From positions 23,831,501-23,895,500 of the forward strand of contig NC_080568.1 of assembly GCF_030253575.1 (NCBI RefSeq): a stretch of 64,000 bases of DNA, read 5' to 3'. The translations under genes and the position numbers were made by a program. The notes under the pieces are model-generated. The model had not been told where the DNA came from, did no database searches, and worked only from the letters and a program-made list of their open reading frames with translations. Position 1 is the first letter of the stretch. The number at the start of each line of letters is the position of its first letter. Below are positions 1 to 12,300 of the stretch, in pieces. This stretch comes from Rhododendron vialii (Eukaryota > Streptophyta > Magnoliopsida > Ericales > Ericaceae).

Positions 1-2400
1 TGTGAGCACTGACACGCAGTGGTTAGTCATAGTCATAAACCATACGTGAATGTATGGTGACGAAGGTCCTTACAACAGTAGTGTAACGGTGTTTCATACA
101 GAGAAAGAAGATAAAACAACATTGTCTTTACCACCTTTATATAGGAACACAAATCGGTGGTAAATTAGCCTAATATTTTCTTTTCTTTTCTTTTATGTCA
201 ATTGATCGGAGAAATTATATACATCATGTAAAGAAGTACAAAATAAAAATCTGAGACACTACATCAATTACGAGAGTTCACGGAATAATAAACCTAACAA
301 ATCAACCAATACACGAGAGAGAGTGTGCAAGGTACCTGCAGTGCCCATGATTTTAGACTATATGCTGGACACAGCTGTTACCCATGATTGGATTTTGTCA
401 TTTGGGTCCTCATAGTAGTCTCCAGTTCAGACCCCATCGCACAAGAATGAAACCATTCCCCACCTCTTGAGCAAAACAAGAGAGTAGTACAAGGGTTAGT
501 TCGGTTGGTTGGTGAATTTGTTCCTCACACAATTGATCAGAGTTTGGTATTTGAAGTCAGGCTTGAAGAAAGTAATTTGTTGTGAATTCTTCAGTCCCAG
601 CGTGGATGACTTGTTTTTGACCAGACCGAGAAGAAGATTAATTGAAGTGCTCATAACCTCTTAACTGTTGAACCAAAACATTTTAAAATTCGTGTATTTT
701 GGGATTTTAACCCCGTTTCTAAGCAATATATAGTACAGTACATTGGAGTAAATGCTGTATATAATATGTTTTGTTCAACCCATAATTAAAAGAATTCACA
801 GTTAAAAGCATGCACGACGGAGTAGATAAAGGAATGTTGTTCCTCCCAGTTAGTTCCATAGTACATCAGGAGAGGAATACAAGTACGCAACCCACTGCAT
901 TCTAACCTATACCATGCCACAAAATTGTTACCACTCTAAAAATTCACCAATACTCCACACAGCCCAAAAAAGTTAGAAAGTCCCGCGAAGAAGAAGAAAA
1001 ATCTGCATAGAGATAGAACAAATCAAAAGACAGCGACATCCTAACGGAGACCCAACAAAACAAGAAGAATAATCCTCCAAACATAGGCAAAAAGCTATGA
1101 TTTGAAAAAAAGAAGAAACAACCAATCAATAACTTGTTATAAGTCACCCCATTAGTCCACTGAGTCGCACTGAGTTACATTGAGTTAAGGACGAGTCACA
1201 CAATCATAGACCGTCCTAAGGCCAAGGCTCCGTCTTTGTCAAGACCCCAGCGACCTCGACCGCACAACCCACCTTCGACGACCACGAGCCGCTCAACAAA
1301 TAACCTCCAGTGACCACAACAGCGAAAACCAGTAACAAACCACCGGACAACACAGTGGAATCGTTGGAGAAGAGCAATGGAGAGAGGTGGCAGGTGTTGG
1401 TGGTATGGGAAGGAGTATGGAAGTGATGGAGGACAATAGAGAAAACTCCCTTATCTAGGATCAGGAGAGGGAGATCACCAACGAGGGGAGAAACCCCTCC
1501 TCTCCCGCCACTACATAAAGGTTTAAAATCCTAGGAGGAGGGGAAGGAGGGAGAATGGGCAGCGGCGGCTAAGCTTTGGTGAAGAGAGGAGAGGGAGAGT
1601 TAGATAAATGAATGTTGTTAACTCGTCACTTTTATTCAGTAACTGTTAGCTAGAGAATTATCTACTCATCATTTTCTTGCGCGCGTTTCTCTCTTCCCTG
1701 CTCTCTAGGCACTTGTCTCTACCACGGTGCCTTCTCTCATGTGTAAATCTGAAAACCATGGCTTCAGATGGAAATCAAATACATGGGTAAAATCTAAATC
1801 GACAACAGGAGGTGTTTTGGCGAGAAAACTAAAGCGTCTCTTCGAACGTCGGTGGTGGTATTGAGAAAACTCAGATTTGTTGATTTGCTGGGTTTTTTTT
1901 TATTGTCGTAGATTTATTGGATTTCTACTACCCTACATTCGTTGTGTTTCTTCTTTTCTAAATCTCCTCCATCTTAAATATCAACATGAATTCTTTGTGG
2001 ATCTGTCATTACATGCGGCCAGCCGTATCATCGGTGAGATCCTTTCTTTGAAGGGGAATGGTTTGAATTGATCAAGCTAAGCTAGGTAATTACTAATCAT
2101 ACTACAACTCAAGAAATGCCATGTTGTAGGTTGGACTACCGTTACCCCGCTGAAATCCTTCGGACGTCTTTGTATTCGAAACCATCCATGGGGTCTCGGT
2201 TTCGGGTTTGTCGGATCTTTGCTCACCCCTAGTTGATATCAATGGCCAAACCTAATAAGAGACTTCACGGTGAGTCTAATCTATTTGGGCCCGTGTCCTT
2301 ATTGGAAAGTACTACAGGCTACAGCTAGACACCCTCGTAATTAGCATTGTAGGCCTTCCTGCAACTTGGAGAAGTCTAGGGGAGAGAACTCTTTATAAAG
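1..2400. other. Intergenic, no gene recognised
   Basis: I see no supported coding region. Open frames here are short, lack recognisable motifs and are interrupted. The stretch at about 1210-1600 is richer in G and C, and purine-rich around 1370-1600. It could be the remnant 5' part of the LINE that becomes recognisable from about 2420, but nothing in it proves that. Confidence 0.5.
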
Positions 2401-2419
2401 GGCACTAGGAAAGTCATTG

Positions 2420-4063
2420 GGGGTTGGCACAACGACTTCTGTTTTCACTGATAATTGGCTTGACATTGACATCATTGAGGGACCCCTTGCCCAAACTGAT
2501 AACACTCACTCTTGGTGTTTGTGACTGCTGGGTTAATGGGACCTGGAATTTCATTGTATACTTTCTTTTGAGCTTCCCAGGGTAGTTGCCAATGCTATTC
2601 AGTATTCACAGTTTGCCGATCCGAATTGGTCTAAACCCCAAACAAAACGACTCCTTCATGTGGAACTTGACTGATAATGGTCTCTCTTCAAACTAGTCTG
2701 CTTTCTTGTTACGTAGACCAGCTCAATGGGTCCTGGATTTGGAAGTGTAATGCTAACCCCCGGATTAAACATTTTCTTTGGCCTCTGATCCACGAACGTG
2801 TAATTACAAGAAGTTTTCTGTATTCTAGGCATATGGCCAGTGATCACTTTTGTACCTTTTGCCCAAATATGGTGGAGGGATTGCTCCCATAATCTGCGTG
2901 GTTGCAATGAAGCCAAATATTTTTGGGACACCATTACCATTGGTGTTCCTCCTACGCTCTCTTATTCTTTCTCTTTGGACCTTCACATTAATCCAAGTGT
3001 CAAAGTAAAGTTTCACACCATTCAGGAGTTCAATGGCCCCTTCTTTTTCCCCTCATTTATTGGTCCATTTGGCTTAATAGTAACCGAAAAATCTTTGGAG
3101 TTCCTAAAAATGCCAAGGTCAACACCACTCGTAGGTGATGTTTGATAAAACTGAAAAGCTGAAAAATTAAGTACTGAATACTGAATTTTTTTAAGCTAAA
3201 AAGTTGTTTGATAAACATATTTTTTAAAACAAATGATGAATTAATTTTAGATCCGTTAATTATACTGATTATCTTTCTTTCTTTCTTTTGAATAGCTATA
3301 GGGATTCTCTTTTAATTTTGCTGATGGTTACCATGTATTTGTAGTGGTGCGAAGGTCAAGTAGTGGTGGCGGCGGCGTGGTAGTGATAGTGGTAGTTGTG
3401 GAGCTGGTGGTGATGGCGACGATGGAATGTTTGTGGTAGTGGTAGAGTGGTGATGGTAATGGAGACGACAGTGGTAGTGGTGGAGAAATGGAGTGGTGAC
3501 AACAATGATAATGGCTCCGGTGTGGAGGTTGGTGGTGGAGCAGGAAATGGATAAATTCAAGCACTCTTAAATTCAATTAGAATTAACTAGCTCAAATCTA
3601 CTTAATTTTCATTATTTTTTAGCCTACGTTTTAAAAGACACTTAAACAATGTAAAATATAATGATCAAATCTATTTAATCATTAATTATTTAATTCATTC
3701 AATTTTAAATACTAAATTTAAGTTATCAAACAATCCCGTACTAATGGAATTATTGCAGGGGCTCTTGAGTGGCAATATCTTTCCAACCACTCCCACAAAA
3801 CTCCTACAAGTTCACGGACCATCCTAGTTGGCTGGAAACCACCTCCTGCAGACTGATTGAAGAAGCTCAATGTAGATGGTTCTGTCAAACCAAATGGAGA
3901 TTGGGGGATGGGATTTCAGCGTTTTATTGGAGTGACCACTAGTATTGCTGCAAGACTTTGGAGCCTCCGAGATGCGTACCACTATCTATATAATCCTGTC
4001 ATGGACAGCAGGTACTTGATGGCCGAGCTTGGGGAGATGACGATGGACCATATCCAGAAAACT
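2420..4063 (+). pseudogene. Decayed LINE ORF2 fragment (zf-RVT and RNase H parts)
   Basis: Broken frames read like the C-terminal half of a plant non-LTR retrotransposon polyprotein. At about 2430-2500 there is a 'TDNWLD' segment like the FWHDNW motif that follows the reverse transcriptase. At about 2715-2890 a reverse-transcriptase zinc-binding region reads 'WIWKCNANPRIKHFLW' followed by an H/C-rich stretch (HFCTFC). After an interruption, 3738-4060 reads 'LVGWKPPP', a stop, then 'LKKLNVDGSVKPNG', which is the start of an RNase H-like domain. Stops and frameshifts rule out function. A 0.6 kb MITE splits the element (3134-3737), and another MITE (4064-4377) truncates its 3' side. Family assignment rests on motif recognition only. 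Confidence 0.7.
3134..3737. mobile_element. MITE (TGTTTGATAA termini) inserted in the LINE
   Basis: The ends are inverted repeats: GGTGATGTTTGATAA on the left, and the complement of the right end reads GGGATTGTTTGATAA. Insertion interrupts the reading of the surrounding LINE. The interior carries a GGT/GGC-rich simple-sequence stretch (about 3343-3545) and AT-rich flanks. The 'TGTTTGATAA' terminal type resembles hAT-like MITEs of dicots, but no clean target-site duplication is visible, so the superfamily is a guess. Confidence 0.6.
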
Positions 4064-4377
4064 TATAGGTACCGACGGTCTCCCCACCGATATCGTACCG
4101 ACGGCCGCGTTGGACCATCTCCGGCTACTGGACGGCTGATCCGAGCCGTCCAAAAATTCTATAAAAAAAAAAAAAAGGGACCCTCGCGGGAATCAACAAC
4201 ATTCAATGTGTGTAGAGTGCTTGATCTAAATACCCTATTTTTCGTGTATATATATATATAGGACCCCTCATTTTTTTTTTAGAATTTTTGGACAGCTCGG
4301 ATCGGCTGTCTGGTAGCCAGAGACGGCCCGGCGTGACCGTCGGTACGATTTCAGTGGGGAGGCTATCGCAACTGATA
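4064..4377. mobile_element. MITE with about 95 bp terminal inverted repeats
   Basis: Roughly 95 bp at 4064-4160 is repeated in inverted orientation at 4268-4377, sharing CTCCCCAC, ATCGTACCGACGG, CGATCCGAG-type blocks and GTCCAAAAATTCTA. The loop of about 110 bp contains an A-tract, unrelated AT-rich sequence and a TATATA run. No coding capacity. Superfamily not determined. Confidence 0.75.
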
Positions 4378-5576
4378 GCAGGACTCTTCGGGAGGAGAAC
4401 TAATGTTCGGATCTTCTCTCGAAGACGCGACCCGCTCATCCTTTAATCACGACAACCAATCACCACTGCCACCACAACTACGAACAGGACACCACCATAA
4501 CACCCAAAACCGTAACCGCCAAATCATTCATTACTCGACTGTTCACGTTCAATGCCCATCTATACTATTCTCTCGAATCTCTCTTCATTTGTAAGATTTC
4601 ATTGCTCAATAACTGCTACTTATATAACATGAAATCAACTGCCCGACAGGTTGCAGTAGCCAAAATATTAACTCGGTTATCCTGCTGTTTACTGATAACG
4701 TAATGCTTGATATACATATGTAATACTAGGACTGTCTGGGTCAAAATTGGGGAAAGAAAACACATGAGTGAAGTTGTGAGGTATAAAAAGCTATGTAGAA
4801 ATCTATAATTTTGGTGCTGTCATACTACTGGCGTCTCGGATCAACTTTAAACCGACCCCGAACCATTTATTTTGACCGGTTCACGCCACCGCCTTTTCCA
4901 GTTATTCTCCGGTATTTTGCATTAGATCTCCCTTCTTTGTCCTATTTCAACACGAGCAATCTAGGCAAAAAAACCTCAAAAGGAAAATCACGCTAGTTGA
5001 ATCATCTATTTTTCTGGGGAAGAAACTAACGAACGTATCAAAAAGGAGTCTTTGATAAAACTGCCAAAAACAGAGAAGCGATGGAGTATAATGCTTCAAA
5101 AAAGGGTAACACTTGAACCTTTATATATAGACTGAACTGTCTGATTAAATGATGCTATTGCCCTTGTTTCTGTTCGTTTGCTAGTTTTGGGTATTTTATT
5201 TTTGGTAATGGGTGAAGAGAAAATAGGATAATGATTGGAGATAGAGGTAATGAGTAGAGAAAGATAGAAGGAGAAATAAAAGTAATAATTGGATAAATAA
5301 GGTTATAATTGGAGAGAAAAATAGGATAATAATTAGAAAACAAAACTAAAACAAAGTTAAAAAGAGAAACGAACAAAGGCTTTATTTTTCTTTTTGAAAA
5401 AAACGAAAACCACACCAATTGAATAATCTTTATTTTTCTTTTTGGAAAAAAACCAGTTGAATTATCCATAACAACAAATCAAATCCTTTTCAATCCATTT
5501 TATACGTTGTTCGTTTAATTTGAGCAATAAGGCATTACCGAATAAGTTAAACAATGAGATACTAGCAGAAATCAAG
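4378..5576. other. Intergenic, no gene recognised
   Basis: AT-rich DNA without supported genes. The region 5200-5350 is purine-rich on the plus strand with irregular repeats of TAATNATTGGA-like units. The long hydrophobic frame it creates on the minus strand (5155-5469) is low-complexity and I do not call it. Confidence 0.5.
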
Positions 5577-5578
5577 TA

Positions 5579-5862
5579 CTCTTTCCGTCCCTTTTTAAGT
5601 ATCCTGCTTCGTAATTCCAACTTATTATAAAGATATCATCTTTACACCTTTTCACATCAACTTTTACGTCCAATTTCTCTCCTTACCCTCTATAAAAACA
5701 TCATCATTACATTTTTACTCACAAACTTTTCAGAATGGAATCTACTTTTAGGAGCAAAATGGATAATTTACCAACTTTTACCCACTAACTTTACAAAATT
5801 AACATTTATTAAGGGACAGCCCAAAATGAAATACTGAACTCTAAAAAAGGGAACGGAGGGAG
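5579..5862. mobile_element. Stowaway-like MITE
   Basis: Ends match the Stowaway consensus CTCCCTCCGTCCC: the left reads CTCTTTCCGTCCC, the right complement CTCCCTCCGTTCCC. A TA dinucleotide flanks both sides (5577-5578 and 5863-5864), as expected for Tc1/mariner-derived MITEs. The interior is AT-rich and non-coding. Confidence 0.85.
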
Positions 5863-6176
5863 TAATAGATATCCCAAAAACACTGGACCATAAAGAGAGC
5901 CTAATAACCAAGTTATACGATAAGTCTAAGTGAACCCACAACACCTCAAGTAGTAAAATCATAACTACTAAGCAAATACCGACCACCTACTAAATAGGAA
6001 CTCGCAAAAACTAAAGGCACTATCCAAAGTGAAAGTGAAATCAAGGAGGTGAAGGCCGGCGAAAGGCAAGATGGTTGTCGAGGAACAACCGATGCAATTG
6101 GCATCTCTAGTAGCCGCATGGGCCTATCGGAAAATATGCCTTTCTTAGCAAAGGTGTCCGAATGAGTACTCGATAT

Positions 6177-7316
6177 TCATGAGTTACCTTCATAACTAAT
6201 CGTGAATTTCCCAAGGTTCTTCAAGCGCATGTCTTTAGTTTTTGCTCGTGCTGCTTTTGTTACCTTGATTTTGTCAACTGCTAAGCCTTTTATCATTCTG
6301 TAAAGATTTTCGACGTCCCATTTTAAGAATCTTGGGATTGATATCTCACTCTCAGTTTTCATCAACAGGCATGTTCGCCTATTCAATACTGTAATACAGA
6401 AAACAAGTTAGTATATCTGAATTAGAAGCAGAAATCGAAGTAGTAAACTTAGTAACAATGACACTCACAGGTAATAGCAGCACACATCCCTTCACTTTTT
6501 TAGGTGGTAAAGATTTGATTGAGGACATCAATGTCTGCCTTATAGCTCCCGTCCAATCGTAGTCTTTCGATTTTCTTCAAGTCCTCAACATAGTTGAAGA
6601 AACCCCACCTCAAAGAGTGTCCACGAATCGGAAAAAATAATGTTGCACACACATATAAGCACAAAATTCTAGCAACGTCTTCAAAGTCTGTAGTAGTTTC
6701 CCCCACAAAAGCATTTTTAAAACAATTCTCCCAAATGGGTTTGGTCAACATCTTGTGATCTTTGAAATGCCTCATAATAAACTGAGTTTTTGGTTTCAAA
6801 TTGTTTGAGAGCTTTAAGAGTGGCTTTGAACCGCATTTGATGCCAAAAAGGAGACTAATTTCTGTGTTAATGAGACTCAAAGATGTTCCTCCAATCTTGA
6901 AATATTCCTCCCTAATGGAGTAGGTTTTAATAATGTCGTGCATCGCCAAATCATTTTTACTGATTTCGTTTAATTTGACATTTTCATTTACGAAAGCTTC
7001 AAATAGTTTCCAGAAGGGGTTTTTTTTTCAACTCTTCAAGTTGGCCACTTGAGAAATCTGTGTCTTTAATCAACAAATAAAGAGATCCGAGGTTTGATCG
7101 GTATTTGAAATCTTTTTTAAGGGTTTTCGTACGGTTTTTCTCTGGAGGAATTCTTGTTGTTGGAGGGCTTGTTGCTACAGTTGGTTTCTTTGGACGGGTT
7201 TTCTTTGTTGGTATTTTCTTTGGAGGGTTAGGGCTTGCAGGGTTTTTGTTTGTAGGTCTTGTTGTTGATGGTGTGGTGGCAAGAGAAAGAGTTGCTTTTC
7301 TTGTTGCTGGTGCCAT
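6177..7316 (-). pseudogene. Plant-mobile-domain-like gene fragment, broken
   Basis: Reading from an ATG at 7316 gives 'MAPATRKATLSLATTPSTTR', then a Pro/Lys/Thr-rich leader and a helical block. The frame breaks at a run of nine A (complement of 7020-7028): one base fewer would continue as 'NPFWKLFEAF' and on into 6500-6949. That segment has 'FKIGGTSLSLINTEISLLFG' and 'LFFPIRGHSLRWGFF', which resemble the aminotransferase-like plant mobile domain or the N-terminal domain of Ulp1-linked MULE proteins. A TAA follows 'NQIFTT'. A plausible intron (about 6389-6466) leads to 'ISIPRFLKWDV' and a stop at 6177-6179. The broken frame and the internal stop point to a pseudogene or transposon relic; the homopolymer break could also be a sequencing error. 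The downstream protease part is missing. Confidence 0.55.
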
Positions 7317-7535
7317 CTCTTCGTAATACCCTATACCAAGGTAAATCAGAGATATAACACATAAGAACAACAAACTGCTTCAACTATGTCGTAATAAAAT
7401 TCCAACTATCTGTTTCATGAGCTTGGATCTTGTGAATTTCACGAGGTTAGAGCTCCTGAATTCAAAACACTACATAGAACAAGCTATTGTGTCTCTGGAG
7501 CTCACAGCTCGTGAATTTTACTAAATTTCAAAACA

Positions 7536-8201
7536 GTAGTTGTTTGAGAACAACGTACCACAAAGCTCGGGAAATTCACGTGGTTTTTTTTTTTTTGGGT
7601 TTTTGTTTCTTTTTTCCAGGAGCTACTACAGGTGTACGCATCAAGAGTGCAATGTGTCGTCTGCTTATGCTCATACATATAGAAAGATGAAGACGAGAAG
7701 CTAGAAGTCGTAGAAAGAAGGCAGCCGGTACTCTAGGGAAAGTGGAAAAGAGAACCCACCCTGGATTGACTTTCTTAGTGCTCTATATCTGATCTATCTG
7801 TCTCCTATTGTTACGAGAAATACCTTCCTTCCAGATCACCGAGGTAAAAGGGATTCTTTCCCTCTCCACGGTAGCTGTTTGAGAACAACGTACTACAAAG
7901 CTCGGGAAACTCACGTGATTTTTTTTTTTTGGTTTTTGTTTCTTTTTTCCAGGAGCTACTACAGGTATACTCATCAAGACTGCAATGTGTTGTCTGCTTA
8001 TGCTAATCCATATAGAAAGATGAAGACGAGAATCCAGAAGTCGTAGAAAGAAGGTAGCCGGTACTCCGGAGAAGGCGGAAAAGAGAACCCACCCTGAATT
8101 GACTTTTTTAGTGCTCTATATCTTATCTGTCTATCTCCTATTGGTTACGAGAAATACCTTCCTTCCAGATCACCGAGGTAAAAGGGATTCTTTCCCTGTC
8201 C
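7536..8201. repeat. Tandem duplication, two copies of about 335 bp
   Basis: Copy one (7536-7870) and copy two (7871-8201) are head-to-tail and nearly identical, from GTTTGAGAACAACGTAC through GGGATTCTTTCCCT. They differ by scattered substitutions and the length of a T-tract. The unit holds no reading frame that I recognise. It sits upstream of the plant-mobile-domain-like relic on the minus strand. Confidence 0.9.
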
Positions 8202-8670
8202 TTCGAAATGCTCGTGAATTTCATAAGCTTCCATCTCGTGAATTTCATGATCAATAGATGAAAAGTCATGCGTACCTGAGATCAAGAGTTAGGCTCCAAC
8301 GTCCGCAGTGGGTAGGGCTCAGATTGTGGATTAGAGGGGCTTTTGGGCTGGACGGCTTATAGAAGAAGCGCCAAGAATTTGAAGTGGACGTCGTTTCCTC
8401 GTTACCGTTAGTAATTGCAGTTTTATCTACTCCTTATTCACTCAGTTTTCAGAACTTTTTCTTAAAGAGAATTTATAAAATTTACAGAATTTATCAACAG
8501 TCAAACACTCAATTATAATTCTGGCTTCTTACACACTTGGGCCAACAAATAAAAATACGGTTTAAATGTACATAGACAATTTTAATTTTTCACATCTGCA
8601 CACGTTAAGGCCGGATTAATTCTTGTTGTACCCTACAAAATCATGAGGGTGTAAAATTCACGAGCTCGAA

Positions 8671-8819
8671 GCTAGTAAAAACATTACCCACAAGCTATTC
8701 AAGCCATTCTTCCGTTTATTAGCCAATAAAAAGTAAGCTCACGAGCTAGAGCTAGAGCTAGTAAAAACATGAACCACAAGCTATTCAAGTCATTCTTTCG
8801 TTTATTAGCCAATAAAAAG
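8671..8819. repeat. Tandem duplication of about 86 bp
   Basis: GCTAGTAAAAACAT...CACAAGCTATTCAAG...CGTTTATTAGCCAATAAAAAG occurs at 8671-8733 and again at 8757-8819, joined by a stretch of GAGCTA repeats (about 8743-8760). Confidence 0.85.
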
Positions 8820-9300
8820 ATACACACGCTCACGATCCACACGCTCATGATTTTTACCAGCTTGTAGCTCATGAATTTCACAAGCTACACGCTCGTGAAT
8901 TTCATTTATTAACAGGATTTAAACACCAAAAGAAAGTAACCAAAATTCATTAAGTTCGGAGGCAACTACCATAATCCTATAACAAAAAAGGATGGAAATA
9001 AATAACACCTTTCCAAATCAATTATATCACGAGCACCCTAAGATATTGTAAAGCATGATCCCTAAATATGAGCTCTACCTCACTATAAATAACTATTAAA
9101 AAGAGGACTAAACAAGTTCATCAAGCTAACTAGGATCTCTCGCGGCCAAAATTTCTGATGCTGCCTATGTTGATGGATGTTGGTTAATAGTAAGAGAGTA
9201 GGAACTCGGCGGCAAAAAGGCAAAATATAACTGCCCAAAGAACAACGAAAAATTCAACATATCGAGAAAAGGATACATTATATTCCCCTCGAAAAGCAAT
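8820..9300. other. Spacer downstream of the LRR gene
   Basis: AT-rich sequence between the tandem repeats and the stop codon of the minus-strand LRR gene; its distal part is probably the 3' UTR of that gene. Two more copies of the CTCGTGAATTTCA motif lie at 8866-8885 and 8889-8905. No gene recognised. Confidence 0.5.
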
Positions 9301-12300
9301 TCAGAAAAAAATGTTGACTTCCTTTTCAGTCATCTCATATACATGGTCAATTGCATCTGTGAGAACACCCTGCATGATATTTGGACGTCAATTTTAGGTA
9401 TAGCAGTATAACCATATGAATAAGAGGAAAAGGGAGACACAAGCAGAAGAATCGTCTCGACTCAATAAGCCATAATCCCAATTTCAAGGGTTGGCAACAA
9501 CTTGTGTGTTGTCTACTTGTTTATAGCTCTATGCAAAAAGGCGTTTTGGATTTCTTACTTTTCTTTGTGGTGATTTCTGGTGGGTGGGAGGAGTGCAAAC
9601 AAACAAAAACGTGAATCAAAAAAGGGAAGTAGAGAAGGAAAAATTGTGGAATACCTGCCCCAATTTGCTAATAGAGTTGCTGGCAAGATTTAGTTTTGTA
9701 ATGCTCACATCCTCATTAGCTTTGAGCGCTCGGGCAATGGCAAAGGCCCCATCATCCTGTGCGCAGGAGAAGAGGAAAAGGGTTTAACAAGTTAGACATA
9801 CTTCGAAACAACAGTGCGAAGGGGAAAAATTCCATACTTGTACCTCACTAAACCCTACATCAAGCCAAGTCAAATTCGTCCTTTTAAAGAACAGAAGTGA
9901 AAGGATTTAACAACTTAAATTATTGTAGAAAATAGAGTGAAAGGGAGAAATTTCGTACTCTTATTTCATTAAACCCTAAATCAAGCGAAGTCAAAGCTCC
10001 ATTAACCACTTTCAAGCTCTGAGCCAGACAGATAGCACCCTGCACATAGACAAGACGAAAGGGGGAAAACAAAAACGAATGAGCAGTCATTGTGATACTG
10101 TTTGTGCTAACTTAGTATTTTTGGATGTAAACAGATACGTGTCCCATCACCCATGCGAGATAACTAATTCTCAACAGAAATAAACCTCGTCTCCAAGCCC
10201 ATTCGCTCGCAAGTCCAGAGTGGAGATGGTAGAGTTGTATTTCAGAGCATCAGCAATGAACTCTACACCCATTGCACCTATCTGCAAAATATATACCACC
10301 ATTGTTGAAAAACCTTGTCCTACTTTAAAACTAAGCAGGCAGACAAAATCTAAAAACTACCTGGCACCAACCAAGACTCAGGGTCTTTATATTTCCATGA
10401 GATTTAAGAACTTCAAATAAAGTTTTTGCCCCGTGTGGTCCAATGGGATTATAACTAATTTCCAACTGAGAGAGAGGGAGAGAAGAATAAGAAGAATTTC
10501 AATCAGAGAGAAGAAGAAGAAGAATTTCAATCACCATTGTTTCCAATAGTAAAGTGCACTGAAGGGCAGAAACGCACAATGGTTGCGAACACTCGCCTTT
10601 GTAATGATAGAATTCTCTTTCAAAACCTGAGCAATGGCACTAGCCCCTTTGGCATGGATGTTGTTTCCCCCCTACAAAATCCTCTCACCATCCAGTGTCT
10701 CAGAAGCAGTCGTCACATGTTAATTTTGCAAGTTAAAATATTCTTTCAATAGGCATATGCCTCACCAAATCCAAGTTTGCTAATGACTGATTCTGCTTCA
10801 AAGCCTCTGCAATTTTCTCGGCTCCCTGAAGCATTTAAGGATCAGAAATAAATAAGCATACAATGAAATTATTTAACAAAGGGAGAAGGTCTAAGCCAAA
10901 TTGATCTGACCACAAAGGCCAAACTTTTCTACTAAGGACATGAGTCTGGCACTTCTTTTGTTCTCGATTGGCAAAAAGACGCCACTACACTTGCAAATTT
11001 CTTATGGAGGAAGTCCATTAGATGACCGAAAAAAGGAATACTGACCTCCACAATAACATAAAACCAAATACCTAAAAATTCTTCTGCCAGTTTCCATGCT
11101 CAGAAGTTTAAGTCGTTAAAAATGATAGTAGGAAAAATAATCAGAATATACCTAATTAGAGTTCTAGGATTATGATTTACTTTATTTGCATTCATCTCCT
11201 TGAGCTCATTTGAAACTTCAACACAAATAGGAAAGGAAAGAGAAATGCCCAAACTTGCACCAGCAATGGAAACTAAGATAAGCATTCTGAAGAATTTTCC
11301 TACTGATTCCTTGATCTTCCCAAGATCCGATGCAGCCTTAAAAACCACAGGTGAACATTGAAGAAAACCACCAGTGAACATAAAGAAAGATGAGAATAGT
11401 GTTGCCCAAAATATTGGGCAACTACATGACTCCCATGCTGCCTCCTGCTCTAGTACGGAACATAGTTTCAGTTAAACAATAGGCTATCATGTCTTTCTTA
11501 AACAAAAAATAACCAATTTGAATATATCAATTAAAGAGATATTTTTATCGTTGATATTCATATCACTGAGAGAACAAGACCTTCAAGTGATTTTGCACAC
11601 CAAATTGAAGATGAAAGAGAAAGAGTGAGCTTACAACATTCAAAAGTGTATGGGAGAAGAAACGGTTCAACTACGAGGACAACAGTACCTCATCTCCAAT
11701 ATCATTCATAGACAGATTCAAGAATACTAAGCTCTTGCTTTCCCTGACATATTCAGCAACATGAAAGGCACCTTTTGAGGTAATTGCATTGTTCCCAATG
11801 TCTAGATGTTGAAGTCTACCTAACAAGCAGTCGTAAAAGTCAGCTTAACTACAGGTACAGAAGTACAGATAAGACGTCTGTGAAGTGTATTTACCATAAT
11901 TGAAGTTAATAAAGGAAGGCAAACCTTCACGTAAAGACACACTAGACATAAGAGCGCGAACTCCTTCATCTCCAATGGAATTTCCTTGTAGAGAGATTTC
12001 CTGAATTTAATATACCAATAACTCTCACCTTCAGTAGGATTTCCATGTAAAAGGAGTTCCTGAATACAAAATTTACCTAATAAACATGAGAAGAGAACAT
12101 CAAGTTTGTTCTGAGAGCTTACAACTAAACAGTGTGTTTCCGTACAGTCAGAACATCAAAGAAAATGTTGAAAACTGAGCTTAGCTAGTGGGGCTGAGAA
12201 AATTTTCCTTTTCCTTGCTGGTGAGAAAATGTTCTTCTAACAAAACTACTACCGATGAGTTGTAAAAGTAAAAGTTCAGTGGCTCAACAGAACATCACAA

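Noticed and set aside
3343..3545. Ser/Pro/His-rich minus-strand frames
   Set aside because: They come from a GGT/GGC simple-sequence tract inside a MITE.
5155..5469. 104-residue hydrophobic frame on the minus strand
   Set aside because: Arises from purine-rich low-complexity DNA; Leu/Ile/Phe/Ser-rich translation of such DNA imitates membrane proteins.
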